DNA of 64,000 nt from Ascidia mentula (taxonomy: Eukaryota; Chordata; Ascidiacea; Phlebobranchia; Ascidiidae): assembly GCA_947561715.1 (NCBI GenBank), contig OX387198.1:7316001-7380000 (forward strand). Reading direction: 5' to 3'. Positions within the stretch are counted from its first letter, which is position 1; the number at the start of each line of letters is the position of its first letter. The notes beneath the pieces are model-generated. The model was not told where the DNA came from. It did no database searches and saw only the letters and a program-made list of their open reading frames with translations. The position numbers were made by a program, and so were the translations under genes. Of the stretch, positions 26,101-37,671 are shown one piece after another.

Positions 26101-29100
26101 AATTCGCACCAGATTGCATAACGAAATTTGCCGCTTGCACAACAAAATTTATCACCGCCTTACGAAAAAGAGGCGCAAGTTCAGCCGTTTCCCTGGGCAA
26201 CAAGATCACCGATTCAAACGACGTAAATGTTACCGCAATTAAAGATCAATAGGTGTCGAGGGAATACTTACCCGAACGACCATTGGCCCATAGAAAAAAA
26301 TACATTATCTCGCATTCGCCTATGCAGGAGGTTGTGGCCAATCTGCTTCAGTATGTTGTAATACTATCGTTTTGAATGGTTAAAAACGCGATTTTCTATG
26401 AAGCGAATTGCGACAGGTGTTGGTTCCAGGCTGACTGTGTTTTTTACGCCCATACAGGTCTAAAAGCGACATCACGGCACACCTTGGGTGTGTTAGGTTA
26501 TTATACAGGGCCGACGCTTTCCAATAAAGTGTCTTTACGAGTGTTGGGTGTTATAAGATCGGCTAGGCCCTATCCTCCAATACTACAGGTCCTTGGGTCG
26601 AACCAAAATTACCTAGAGTCTGGAACAGTCGCTATTATGCCTGTAATACTTTTTTAACTTTTTCGACCGCTTGGCATGATTGCCAATACGTGTACGACAC
26701 ACAGTGAATACAGAACATATTTTTTCTTTTCAAACGACTTTTGTATATTTCGGTGCCGACTAATTACCCACCCACAGCCCTATAATTTCCCATCGGTTAA
26801 GAACCACTTTGAAACAACCCGCAAAGGTTGCTTTGGTTGAAGAATTTACACCACAGTTATTGATTTTAGGTGAATTCGTCAAATTCGTTCAACCGTTTGA
26901 TTTTTTGTCTGTTAAATGTTAAATTGTTTTCACGTGACGGTTTGTTCGGTGACACAAAAATTACCACCCGCGTTATTAGATTTAACAGTCGCCCTAATCC
27001 CAATTAACGCTTTAACGATATTTGTGCATTTTATTGCGTATATCTTGTGCGTAATTGGAGGCGAACACCGCGTAGGCAACCCCAAATTCGCACCAGATTG
27101 CATAACGAAATTTGCCGCTTGCACAACAAAATTTATCACCGCCTTACGAAAAAGAGGCGCAAGTTCAGCCGTTTCCCTGGGCAACGAGATCACCGATTCA
27201 AACGACGTAAATGTTACCGCAATTAAAGATCAATAGGTGTCGAGGGAATACTTACCCGAACGACCATTGGCCCATAGAAAAAAATACATTATCTCGCATT
27301 CGCCTATGCAGGAGGTTGTGGCCAATCTGCTTTAGTATGTTGTGATTCTATCGTTTTGAATGGTTAAAAACGCGATTTTCTATGAAGCGAATTGCGACAG
27401 GTGTTGGTTCCAGGCTGACTGTGTTTTTTACGCCCATACAGGTCTAAAAGCGACATCACGGCACACCTTGGGTGTGTTAGGTTATTATACAGGGCCGACG
27501 CTTTCCAATAAAGTGTCTTTACGAGTGTTGGGTGTTATAAGATCGGCTAGGCCCTATCCTCCAATACTACAGGTCCTTGGGTCGAACCAAAATTACCTAG
27601 AGTCTGGAACAGTCGCTATTATGCCTGTAATACTTTTTTAACTTTTTCGACCGCTTGGCATGATTGCCAATACGTGTACGACACACAGTGAATACAGAAC
27701 ATATTTTTTTCTTTTCCAACGACTTATGTATATTTCGGTGCCGACTAATTACCCACCCACAGCCCTATAATTTCCCATCGGTTAAGAACCACTGACCTAG
27801 ATTATCTATATTGGTATGCTGGGTGGCAAAATGAAATTAAACAACACCGTTATTCAGTGACGTAATCTTTCCGCTCTTAGCTTGTGTATTTGAATTAAGC
27901 AGTCACTTGGGAATAATCAGGGCGTCGATTTTCTGTTGCGTGTTGAACATTGAGAGAAAAATTATCGTATGACAAAAATCTCGTAACCTGGCAACTTACG
28001 CATGAGCATATGACCGGGCGTAATTTCAATCATAACATTTTATTCGATAGAACTCGATAACAAATTGTATTGGAATTGATCACTAGTTTCCACCATCGTA
28101 TACGTGACTACCTACACAAATAAAAAACTATTTGTAAACAGGAAAATCGTTGGCCTTTTCAAAAACAACAGAAGTATCGGTTAGAAAGCTGCGTGTTTGC
28201 GTGGTTTATATGTTAGGCTAAACAAGTACATTAAACAAGTATTATTGTACGGTAGTTATTCAATTTAAAGACTTGTTTAATAACAATGGTACTCGCCTGG
28301 CTGTGTTATTTCCCAAACGAGACAGTATTTCGCCGCAGTGCATCATCATATGCGCAAAACGCATCGCCATGAAAGGTCATCTGATCTTTTTGCGGTTGTT
28401 GTTTTCCGCTAAAAATGCGCACAGCATCGGGATATTTTTGGTACTGTGTAAATGCTCGGGAAACATGTTTACGCTGCATGTTGTGTCGTCATGTTGCTGT
28501 TATTGATGCAATTGGATTATCCCCTTTATTTCTGTTGGCTTGTTGACAGTGAAATAACAATTTTAGTGTCAAACATTAGACTGGGCGATTTTGAGTCAAC
28601 TTAACGATTTGTTTAATCTCAAATACTTTTTTTCCCATTGTGGAGGATAAAAGTGTTGTTTGCGTTGCAAACTTTTGTCGAGGACTTTCAGTCACTAACG
28701 CCATCATTGTTTGGCATGTAAACAATGCAAAAGAGGGTTGGATTGGAATGTTTTGTTTCGTCTAAATTACGGCCAATTTAATCCGCTGCCGACTAAATAT
28801 GTAAACATGCTTTCCGATACCAACTGATTTTGTTTGCTTTTAGATGGGAAGAATCGGATGAGGAACAGAAACCCAAAGCAGAAGAGCAGGAAAAAGAAGC
28901 AAAGCCTGTAACCAAGGGAAGGAGGATTAAGATCAAGAGGAAACCTCCTACTGATGGGGCGTCCGATGCTGTTTTCACTCCATCCGAGGAAAACTCCCCA
29001 TCTCATAAACTAAAAGATGAAGACAAAAAGCTGTTGAAGAATGAACCTCCCTCATCAGAGGATGCCGATTCGACAGCAAAGTCTGACAAAGTGATGGATG

Positions 29101-29891
29101 CGAGGGTTGTAATTACTCTTCGGAGGAACTCCAAACGAGACGAAGAAACTCGCTCCAGAAAAGTGTCTTTGGAGGAGCTTCCCACTAAGGAATCGGAGAA
29201 GGATCGCGATGACAAAGAACCAAATGACCAATCTGTCCTTGAGATGAAAGGGAAGTCCTTTAAAGTAACTGCCATGCGATCCTCGCGCCGTGAAAGTGGA
29301 GACTTCATCCAAGACGACGTCCTCGACCTTTCACATCCTTCCGGACTCAGCGATCCTGATTCCGAGGTGGAGCGTTTGGAGGCAAAGAAAGCTACAAAAA
29401 AGAAGAAAAAGAAGAAGAAGAGAAAGCACAAAAATCGTCGACAAAGCTTGGAGGAGTTGGCAGACACGACAAAAGAGGAGAGCGAAGAAATGTCTCCTCA
29501 TCCCAAGAGGAAGTTCGTTCTGAAGAACGAGTATTCAGATGAGGAGCAGTACGAAGATGAAAGGTATCAGGGAAGCTGGAAGAGATCACGATCCGACAGA
29601 AAAGCGGAGAAGAGAGAATCGAGGCGCAGTGGAAATTCGTCGAAGAGGCCGCACGATTCAAGCCGGGATCTTAGTGAAAGACGAGAACGCAAACGTTACC
29701 GCCGAGAGCGGAGTGAATCCGAAAGCGACCATAGAGACGATAGGGCGAGACAGAAACACCGAAATGGGCGGCATAAGCAGGAGAAGCGGCGTAAGCACCA
29801 TCGAAGGCACAACAGCCCGGGGAATTACGACAGTTCGTCTTTCGAGGAAGACGGCATTGATTACAGGCGTTCCCGCAATTCTCTCTCATGA
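14127..29891 (+). CDS. RBBP6: RBBP6 (DWNN/zinc-knuckle/RING E3 ligase and 3' end-processing factor)
   Basis: Nineteen coding exons: 14127-14292, 14374-14470, 14532-14586, 16204-16248, 16591-16679, 17071-17206, 17313-17446, 17792-17970, 18043-18146, 18257-18726, 18818-18904, 19202-19754, 19991-20141, 20540-20594, 20932-21120, 21230-21331, 21625-21831, 22548-24509, 28844-29891. They give 1942 residues (human about 1790). Order: ubiquitin-like DWNN domain (about 1-80); CCHC zinc knuckle C179-x2-C-x4-H-x4-C192; RING finger from C277 to C317 with the family signature VVIPCCGNSYCD; proline-rich middle; S/T/Y-rich and RS segments; long lysine-rich charged tail. The family promotes ubiquitination of p53 and YB-1, binds Rb and p53, and takes part in pre-mRNA cleavage and polyadenylation (yeast Mpe1). 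Splicing was assigned by eye; the first 10 exons match family order closely, exons 15-19 rest on frame and RS composition. The last intron (4.3 kb) holds an amplified transposable element. Confidence 0.94.
22023..22124 (-). repeat. Inverted repeat with degenerate hammerhead-like motif (RBBP6 intron)
   Basis: Perfect 21-base inverted arms at 22023-22043 and 22104-22124. Read on the minus strand, 22023-22051 gives TTGATGA, a short GAC/GTC helix and GAAAC, the layout of a hammerhead ribozyme core with C3 changed to T. The residue after the minimal helix III is G, so it is probably inactive. It is likely a decayed relative of the motif at 31368-31432. Confidence 0.5.
22357..22480 (+). repeat. Foldback repeat with 45-base arms (RBBP6 intron)
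   Basis: Arms 22357-22401 and 22436-22480 are near-perfect inverted copies with a 34-base loop. The plus strand holds a GGCA/TGCC helix directly followed by GAAACG, as in hammerhead helix II plus GAAA, but the CTGATGA box is lost. Probably a decayed member of the same repeat class. No clear target-site duplication was found. Confidence 0.5.
24549..27794. mobile_element. hAT-like non-autonomous element in the last RBBP6 intron
   Basis: The left end begins CAGTGGTTCTT and the right end finishes AAGAACCACTG, a perfect 11-base terminal inverted repeat of the kind seen in hAT (Charlie/Tip100-like) elements. Most of the interior consists of near-identical 984-993 base tandem copies. No transposase was found, so it is non-autonomous. 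Flanking 8-mers (24541-24548 and 27795-27802) match at only 4 of 8 positions, so no convincing target-site duplication remains. The right-end motif also recurs inside each copy (AAGAACCACTTTG), suggesting the copies formed by fusion of element ends. Confidence 0.6.
24670..27793. repeat. About 984-base tandem repeat, three full copies plus a partial fourth
   Basis: Copies begin at 24670, 25663, 26647 and 27631 (the last about 163 bases). The first copy is about 993 bases, the next two exactly 984. Copies 2 and 3 differ by a handful of substitutions and copy 1 by a few more near its start. Each carries the same 106- and 93-codon plus-strand frames and an 87-codon minus-strand frame. These have no recognisable domains and are better explained by repeat identity than by coding. 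Near-identity points to recent amplification or gene conversion. Confidence 0.9.
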
Positions 29892-31335
29892 TTGTAAATG
29901 TTTTGTGCAAGACCTGATTTTTTGTCACGTCGTTTTTCTGACGGAAATTTCTCCCCTCGACTGCTCAAAAACAAATGTTTACTGTCTATACATCACCCGA
30001 CTCATCTTGTGATTCGCGGAACCGATATTTTTCGCAGCAATTTTTGTAGACAATTTTGTTCTGCGTTCTTGCGTAAACCATCTCAAAATACAAAACGTAA
30101 GTTATAAAAAAAGCTCTGTCTGTAGCTTGTGGGTGGGATTTGAAGTAGAACTAAAACCGGAGATATGAGATCACCTTTTCATGACGTTAGAGTAGTTGCG
30201 GTGGCCTTCAAATTTTTGGGAAATCTGGGTGTTTATCCCGGGTTGTTACGTCACAAAGCGCGTTTGTTCTCTACATAACAAGGGTGTAACCTGCTTTTGC
30301 GATTTTGCGTGTGTTGTAAAATGCCTAATATTTTTTTCGTAAATTGGGGTTTATGATTTAGATTGCTTTGAAAGCTGTCCGTCCAAGTAGCACTTGCGAT
30401 TGGGACCACTGCGTTAAACTATTGTTCGTCGTTTCCTCGCAAACCGAGTTGATTTTAAACTAAGTCAGGTAAAAGTACAAAGGTGAACAGACAGTACAGT
30501 TCTACTCAATTTTTGCGATTGTTATAAAAGGTCAAAGACATGCTTCAAGAAAACGGAATAGGATATTTCAGATTGATGGCGGTTTAAAAGTGTTGAAAGC
30601 AGTTATGAAGCGTGTGCGCGGTGTAAACAGGGCCAATGTCAAGTAGGCGGTTGCAGTCCAAGCCCGTGCCGCGTTGCATTCGCACGTCGACGAGGGTCAA
30701 AAGAATTACGTGGTCAGTTACCATTGGCTGAAAACCAAAGCACACTGCTTTACGATGACGAAATCGATCAAAATTGGAATCAATTTAAATTGTCTCAATT
30801 TTTGTCGCTTTGCCCAGATTTTTATTTATTTCGCCAGGATGATGAACTTTTATGTTTTTTATGAAGTTTCCATAAAACCTGTTTCTGTGGTCAAACTGGC
30901 TCGTTAAACATTGCGCCATACAACTAACAATCCGCATTTGATGATAAACACGTTTTTATGCACTAAAACTAAGCAAGCATAAATCCAAAATATGCACATT
31001 TATGTTTGTAAAACACAAAAAATGAATTCCTTAAACGTCTCTTTGCCAGGTCAGATGCACCTGCTTGCCAATATTCACAGTTAATAATTTGGCAGCAGGT
31101 GTAATGCGAACACATGTTGTTTTGCTAGCTCCAGTTTGGATCGTAAGTGCACCTGCTGACAAGCCATAAACTGAGAACAACCCAGCATCACATGGTTGTA
31201 TTGTGGAAGATATCCGCAATGATGTTGGGAGATATTGTGAAACAAGAGCCTGCTGTTGACTTAAAAAATTTGCCGGTCCGGTACGAGAACATTTTTTGTA
31301 GATTTAGGGAAACAATTACAATCACATAGAACTAT

Positions 31336-31505
31336 TGCTTAATACTGCTCTTCTGGCAAACTTTATTGTATTTACGTTTCTCGACGTTTCGGCTATTATG
31401 CAACAGCCTTCATCAGGAGGAAGTGTAAATACAGTAAATACAATAAAGTTTGCCAGAAGAGCAGTATTAAGCAATAAATATGCCTGGCAGCATCAGTAAC
31501 AATTT
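31336..31505 (-). mobile_element. Short retro-inserted foldback element carrying a hammerhead ribozyme
   Basis: The element is flanked by a perfect 12-base direct repeat, ACATAGAACTAT, at 31324-31335 and 31506-31517, a target-site duplication. Inside are perfect 42-base inverted arms (31334-31375, overlapping the duplication, and 31434-31475) around a hammerhead ribozyme motif. Long, non-8-base duplications suggest target-primed insertion rather than cut-and-paste. Penelope-like elements are known to carry hammerheads with a minimal helix III in their terminal repeats, so a Penelope-derived fragment is the likely source. No reverse transcriptase is present. Confidence 0.7.
31368..31432 (-). 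ncRNA. Type I hammerhead ribozyme motif
   Basis: On the minus strand, 5' to 3': stem I strand GTATTTAC, internal loop ACTTC, CTC, core CTGATGA, one extra A, helix II GGCT...AGCC with a 10-base loop, GAA, minimal helix III AC/GT without a loop, C17, then GAG, AAAC and GTAAATAC closing stem I. Stem I pairs perfectly in its two segments (CTC/GAG and the 8-base outer part). Predicted cleavage is after GUC, between plus-strand positions 31383 and 31382. The extra A after A9 is tolerated in the chrysanthemum chlorotic mottle viroid hammerhead. A two-pair helix III implies that cleavage would need a dimer, as proposed for Penelope-like hammerheads. Activity is not shown. Confidence 0.75.
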
Positions 31506-33977
31506 ACATAGAACTATAGTTTGCAAACAAAATTACCAGCGTGATCTAGCGCATAGCTATACCTACTTACGTTTGAAAACTAAACTTAAAGCTGTTGTTG
31601 TAGGCTACCTAATTAGACCGAGCAGCGAACGAAGCGTTCGCTGCGAATAACTGTTGAAAAACAAGTTTACTTGTCTTTAGGCCATTGATTTGTGCACTTG
31701 ATTGAATTTAGTTGACCCTTAAATCAACGCGTGTTAATGTAAACTTGTGCTCAACGCAGTAGGCGTGACCGGTGCCAAATGTTAATGGTACATGTTGAAG
31801 TGCGTGGACGTTTTTGGTTTGAAACATCGCCCAACGAAACGAAAAACGAATAGATTTGCCAAAGAGCCCATACATTAAAACCCAAGTTGCCAACCTTTAT
31901 TGTACAGTATAGTCAACTCTAATGGGTTAGCCAAGCTAACGTCGGCTAAGATTTTGTATTAGTAAGAGTTTAGAAAATGAAGAAATGTGTACATTGTATT
32001 AGAAATTTTGTGCTTTATTTTCTAAGGTTGTGTACAGCTAAAAATCGTCTTTTTAATAATTGGGTGCCCGAACCGAGGAAACCACACGCAAAGAAATAAT
32101 TTTCGTATTGAAGTAAAAATATCCCGAGTGCGCCGTTTTATTGAGAAGGGGCACAAACACATTTCGTTTCTCGACGGGAAAAAGGCGATATTGGACAAAA
32201 TAGCGCGTCGGGCGTACTTGAGTAAAAGGGTTTATTCGTTTGCTGCCGGGCGGTTTTCCAATAGAAGATGTTTTTAAGCGGTCACCGCCATAGGGCTTTT
32301 TGTTGGCGGGGAAGCAAAACTGCTTGTTAGGTGTAGGGCACGTAACATGTTTTTTACAGAACTTGCGTCAACGCCTGTCGTTATTTGTGCAAAACATGTA
32401 CGTGCAATTGCGAAGTGGTGTGAATGATTGGGTTTGTGCAACTTCAATGCATAATCATATCATCTCGAAATTTTTGCAGTTTGTCTGTTCACAAAACTGT
32501 GTTATCTTATAAGCAACCTGTTGTGGAACAAGTTTCAGATCCATCTAACAATATACGAACCGTTTGCCGACCAAACTTCTCCAACTGCAGCATCAATATG
32601 TAAGTATACGATTGCTATTTCTGGAAACAAACAAAAAGTATTTTCAGTTCGTCGTGTCTGCGGTTTTCTTTCAAATAATGTGTTTGCTCGCAAATTAGAT
32701 TTAAAATGATTGCGAAAGCATACACATCTCTATAATCTCAAAATGCTTTACTATGATACATTACTTTTAATTTTGATAACCGCATGTGTTTGGCAAGCGT
32801 GGTAAAACCACGATTATATGGGTCAGAACTGCTGGGCCATCAATGTTGTTTTTGGCATTAACGAGTTCTGCATGGTTTGTCAATGTACGTCTATTGACTG
32901 TGCGTGTGTATGCTGCGCATAATAGCATTTACCCAATATGTGCTTGCAAAAAATGCTGGCGGTTTTTGCTTCCAATGCGCAAACACGGAAACATATCGGC
33001 TCATCGACAGAATGCGGTTTAGCTGCTCCAGCCTCCGCATCCTCTGCTTCTGCTGTGGTACATTTTGACATTATCTATTTTCTAAGGCTCGTTGTGCCCA
33101 TAGGCGCTGATGTTACAGATAGATTCATACCATGGTTGGTGCAGGTGCCATATAAGTAATACAACAAACTGCCATAGAAATACCACTTTTTGTTCTGTTT
33201 GCTTTGCTGGAATCAAATCTTCATCTTAATACAAAGAAAAACTTAATTGCATTTCATATACAAAAAGTATCTATAAAAAGGGTTATTGTACGCCTTAAAA
33301 TAGGGACAAATTTATATAAAATTATCTGTAGCCAAACCGTGTCCTTTGGCTTTAATTCATCCTACTTTTGTGTTCTGTAAGCGCGACACGTAAAACAAAC
33401 TTTTCGTGACTCGAGAGCCAGTTTAGGAGTTTCTGGATGGATGAATCGGAAGCCTCGCTTGAGCTTCGACTGAACAATTCAATAATGCGAAGAAAAAATA
33501 TTTGAACTCGCTGGACTGTGATAATGTATCTTATAACGCTATCTCGCTAACCCAGTACATGTTTTTATTATTTGTTGCAAGAGAACAGGTTGGAATTTGA
33601 GCCCGGTTCATTGGAAATTAAAAATACGATGGCCCACTAAACTAAACATAATCCATAAAAAAATGCGCTTTTACTGTTTTAGTGTTTTAAGCACCCTATA
33701 TTGCAATGTTTTGGTGTTGTTTAAATTCTTCCACAAATACGCATTTGCGTAATGAACTGTCTATTGCGAATACAATCGAGTTTGTTAAATCATAGCATTG
33801 CATTCGGGGCATGTTTTGTATTGTTCCACTTCATATGTATGGCGTTGAAAATGCCGAGCTTACGTTATATGCCGACGCACCGAAGCGTCATCTACAATAT
33901 AGGGTTGTCAGCATTTCTAATTCTGTTCGTGACCGATGATTTCGTTTGGATTTTAATCACAGGTCTGTTTTGTGCAG

Positions 33978-36900
33978 GTCCGGGTTAAGAAGAAATGCAG
34001 TGGGTTTACAGCAAGGCAGCTTGCCAGTGCCTGTGGCGGGAGAAAGGAAATTGCGGATGATCGTCCTCGGCGCTTCCAGAGTGGGGAAAACGCAGCTGGT
34101 TTCAAGGTTCATGGGAATGCCGTTTAGGTGACGCCACAAATGCTATTTTCCGTTTTGATAGGTTTGATGGACAAGATGTTGTTTAACCTGTGAAAAATGC
34201 CAAGGTGTTTTTGTGATTGATTCTAATCTCAGTAATATTCTGAATTTCACTGCAAAAAATGTTAGCAGTGCAAAAAAAGAACATTTAAAGGCACTTACAA
34301 CTATAGGATTGTACCAACACAGCATAGCACCTTATATTCGACCGAATCCGTATTACGCATTAGCGCAATCCTATCGACAAGCAACCTTCAAGCACACATC
34401 TGAATTGTTGATATAAAAATATGTGGCGCGTTTATGACAAGTGGTCCCACAAAATTTGAATAGTCTCCCATTTATTTAAAGCACATCGAAACATTTTGCC
34501 CCTTGGGGAACTTATGACTAAGTGTCAAGAGCACTTAATGGCTTCGGATATGTTCCACTTCAACAAACCACCAGATATTGGTTGTTCCCATGCTTTGGAA
34601 AATAAAATGGATTTGCTTTGTTGACAATCTTTCTTGACGAAGAAAGGTTTTTAGCAAATTATATAAAAAAGCGCTATCAATACCAATGAGTTCATGACCT
34701 CAAAGCATGCGGTTTCAGTGCCAATTTTCTGCCCACTGGTATGTGACAATGCAACTGTACATTCGTTACAAGTGCATATTTTTGCTTTGCAGTGAGGCGT
34801 ATATTCCAACCGTGGAGGACTTTCACCGCAAAATGTACACCATCAAAGGGCACACGTACCAACTTGACATTCTCGATACTGCAGGAGCTATGATCAACCC
34901 CCTTACTCAGAAGATCACCCTTATGACGGGTGAGTGAGCGTGACTTGTAAACGCAAACACTTGGTTTCCTTCGAAACAAGGCTATCAGGCAAGGGTGTTG
35001 CACGCTTGGATAAGCAAAGGCTTGCTTTAGAGGCCGCTGAGGAGTTGCGCAATTCAGTTTTTTGCGGTGTGGGCACGCCCGGCTTTGGGTAAAAGCTTTT
35101 GATTTGACTTAGAGTGCATTCTTCCATTATCTTTTTAATTCAAGTCTAGGATATATAAAAGGTGGTTTGGCAATTTGCCTAAAAGTTCGCGCATTGATTG
35201 GGCGTCTTTATTGCCGTAAATCAAATCAAGGACACAAATTCGCCTATTTAAAAAACCGTTTTACCTGAAAGCCGAATACAACACACCACTAGCAGTTGCT
35301 ACCTCCTAGCAATTGGTATACAGTTAATTAGATTATCGATATATTCCATCCTGGACAAACAACAGGCGTGTGATAATTTGCACCTGTTTCTGAGAACGAG
35401 TGATGGCATACAACTCCGCAAACTGCGTCACGCCATTTTTCAGTGAAACGAAGGAATATCCGGGGTCTCTCAAATATTGATTCAGCGGCCTTGCTGTTTG
35501 TCGATCATTATTGATAAACCCAGTTTCACGAAATTTTCTTTGGCGGTCGCCAGCATCCTTCCTCTTGCGCCTACCGTTGCCCATAACGTAATCTTACTTA
35601 CTTACGGTCATATACGGCTACTCAAGATGCGTTTGTGTTCATAGTTTTTTTTCTCATTTCACACAATCCCAAAGTTGCTTGGTCTTTAAGTTTGTAAGCG
35701 GAGCAAAATTTCCCGGCTGTGACGCCATGCGTCGTTTTTATTTTAATGCAAAACTGATATAAAAGAAATATCTTGACCATCACATTTTAACCTCCCATAA
35801 GCACGAAACTTTTTACACAGGTTTTTATTGCATTGAAATATTTGTCTTGGTTTCTTAAAAATCCAATAACACGTGCCGTGACGACCGAAAATAAAATAAC
35901 AAAATTGCAATCAATGAACAATCGAAAAGCTGCACGTGTGTTCTTTTGTTACTATTGTTCAACATCTAATGCCCATCATCAGCTGCTGTAGTTTTTAACA
36001 CGCCATCGACCTTGAAAACAGACAGATATTGACATACGTCATCACACGGTGTGGTATTGAATAGAGTTTCCAGTACTAGGAGAAACGCAACTAATTGTTT
36101 TTATCTAATTGGGAGGCTGTTCACCTCTGTGCACACGACGCGCGATGCTGAGTCGCGCGACGGGAGCCCCATTTTCAACGGAAACCTTGTTGTGTTTGTC
36201 CCTTGGATAAAGAATAGTCCCCTGCGCCGAGTCAACAGCATTATTCACGTGCGCGTGCGCAGTCGAGCGTTAACGCTTGTTCGAGGCGTCATCACAAATC
36301 CGCAATAACATCCTTGAATTTCGCCCGCGGTGAACCCAAGTCCGATAAACGTCATAATGAAGGGGGATAAAGTTCGGGGTTTGATCTACGTGATTCGGGA
36401 GTTTCGGCCTGAGGTGATGTCACCTCTTGTTTACCACCCGTGGCCAGGAGTAAACAGTTTAGATTTAGTTGACGCATAAAGCTGTGATTTGGTCGTGAGA
36501 GACTAGCCAGGAGGTTTTCAACTCCAGTCCCCGATGGTTTTGACAAAACCTAAATAACACAAACACTCATGACATCGTATGCACTCATGCTGTACGTTAC
36601 CACTCCAAAGATTTTATTGTTGTACGGCAAACTGCCAACTAGTTCAAAGGAGAATGCTATAACGGTCTTTTTACATGGAAATATTGCCTAAAGTTCATGC
36701 ATGATTTGCTGTGCTTGTTTCGCTGTTGTAAAAAAATATTTTCTTGTTTTGCAGGTGACGTATTTCTCGTTGTGTACTCAATCACTGAAGAGTCAAGTTT
36801 CGAGTACGCCAAGGAGTTGGTGCGCATGATTGAAGATGCGAAAAAAACACTGCACAGCAACGCCCTCCAGCATAACGGCACCCGCAAGAAGAAGAACTTC

Positions 36901-37671
36901 CGCACCTACACACCTATCATTCTCGCCGGCAACAAAACAGACATGTCAAAGCAACGCACAGTCCCGGTCGGGGCGGCTGCTGATTGGCTGAAAGGGAGTC
37001 ACAAGGTTGCCAGGCACCTGTGCACTCACGTTGACGTATCTGCTCGCGACTTGACCAGCGTACAAGTGCTCTTTGAACGTCTGTTCGTGCTCGCCCACTT
37101 GCCTATGGAGATGAGTCCAAACATGCACCGCAAGGTGTCAGCCCACACCTTCTATGAGTCAACGGCCGCGTCAGTAGCACAACACAGAAAGCTTGGAAGC
37201 CCTCTGTTCCACCGCAGCATAAGCGAAGATTGCTCGGGCAAACGAAACCGCAAAGTGTGGCATTCGATTAAACAACACGGTCGACGTAATAACGGAGGGT
37301 CTCCGCCCTCGCCCGGGTCCAGTTCCTCAGGGTCAGTACTATCCGGAAGTTCAGACGACTACGACTTTTCCCCCGCGGAAGATTACAAGCATGAGGACCC
37401 TGCGCCTTTACCTTTTTTTCCAGACACGAACACTGACGCTGTGGCAACTGTTTTGCCAAACCAAAGACGCCCTAGCACCACTACTGAAGTCAACATAGCC
37501 TTAAGTAAAGCCCGTGTTACGCAAGCCGTGCCAAAGTGCTATGAACCGTCAAAAGGGTCGCATTTCCTAGCCATTGACCACGCACATGACGAGTGTCACC
37601 ATGGTTCACACAAAGAATCGTCACCTTTCCAGAGGCTGAAGTCCAAGCTTGGCAGAATGAAGAGTAATTAA
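33978..37671 (+). CDS. RASD/Dexras-like Ras-family small GTPase (5' end unresolved)
   Basis: Recognised coding exons: 33978-34127, 34793-34929 and 36755-37671, about 400 residues. The G1 loop GASRVGKT, effector-side YIPTVEDFHRK, G3 DTAG and G4 NKTD are intact. YQLDILDTAG and EMSPNMHRKVS are close to human RASD1/RASD2 (Dexras1/Rhes), which act in G-protein, nitric oxide and adenylyl cyclase signalling. No in-frame ATG precedes the G1 region in the first recognised exon; the only one starts inside it (MIVLGASRVGKT). A short 5' exon is therefore probably missing, ending in phase 2. An acceptor 15 bases upstream (exon from 33963) is equally in frame. The tail is long (over 150 residues, S/P-rich) and ends KLGRMKSN, with no CAAX prenylation box, unlike vertebrate RASD proteins. 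RGK-type GTPases also lack CAAX, but the core motifs favour RASD. Confidence 0.85.

Larger units (their letters stand above)
29892..33977. other. Intergenic region between RBBP6 and the RASD-like gene
   Basis: About 4 kb. It includes the RBBP6 3' untranslated region (no clear AATAAA was seen soon after the stop) and any 5' exon of the RASD-like gene, which I could not identify. The supported element is the hammerhead-bearing insertion at 31336-31505. A 62-codon minus-strand frame at 31031-31219 ends in a tidy stop but matches nothing I know. Confidence 0.5.

Noticed and set aside
24670..27793. Could the tandem array be a CRISPR array or satellite?
   Set aside because: Units are about 984 bases with no spacers, so not CRISPR. 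Terminal inverted repeats and only three copies fit a transposable element better than a satellite.
31031..31219. 62-codon minus-strand frame with an ordered-looking sequence
   Set aside because: I could not place it in any family, and no flanking exon or poly(A) signal was found; left as unexplained.
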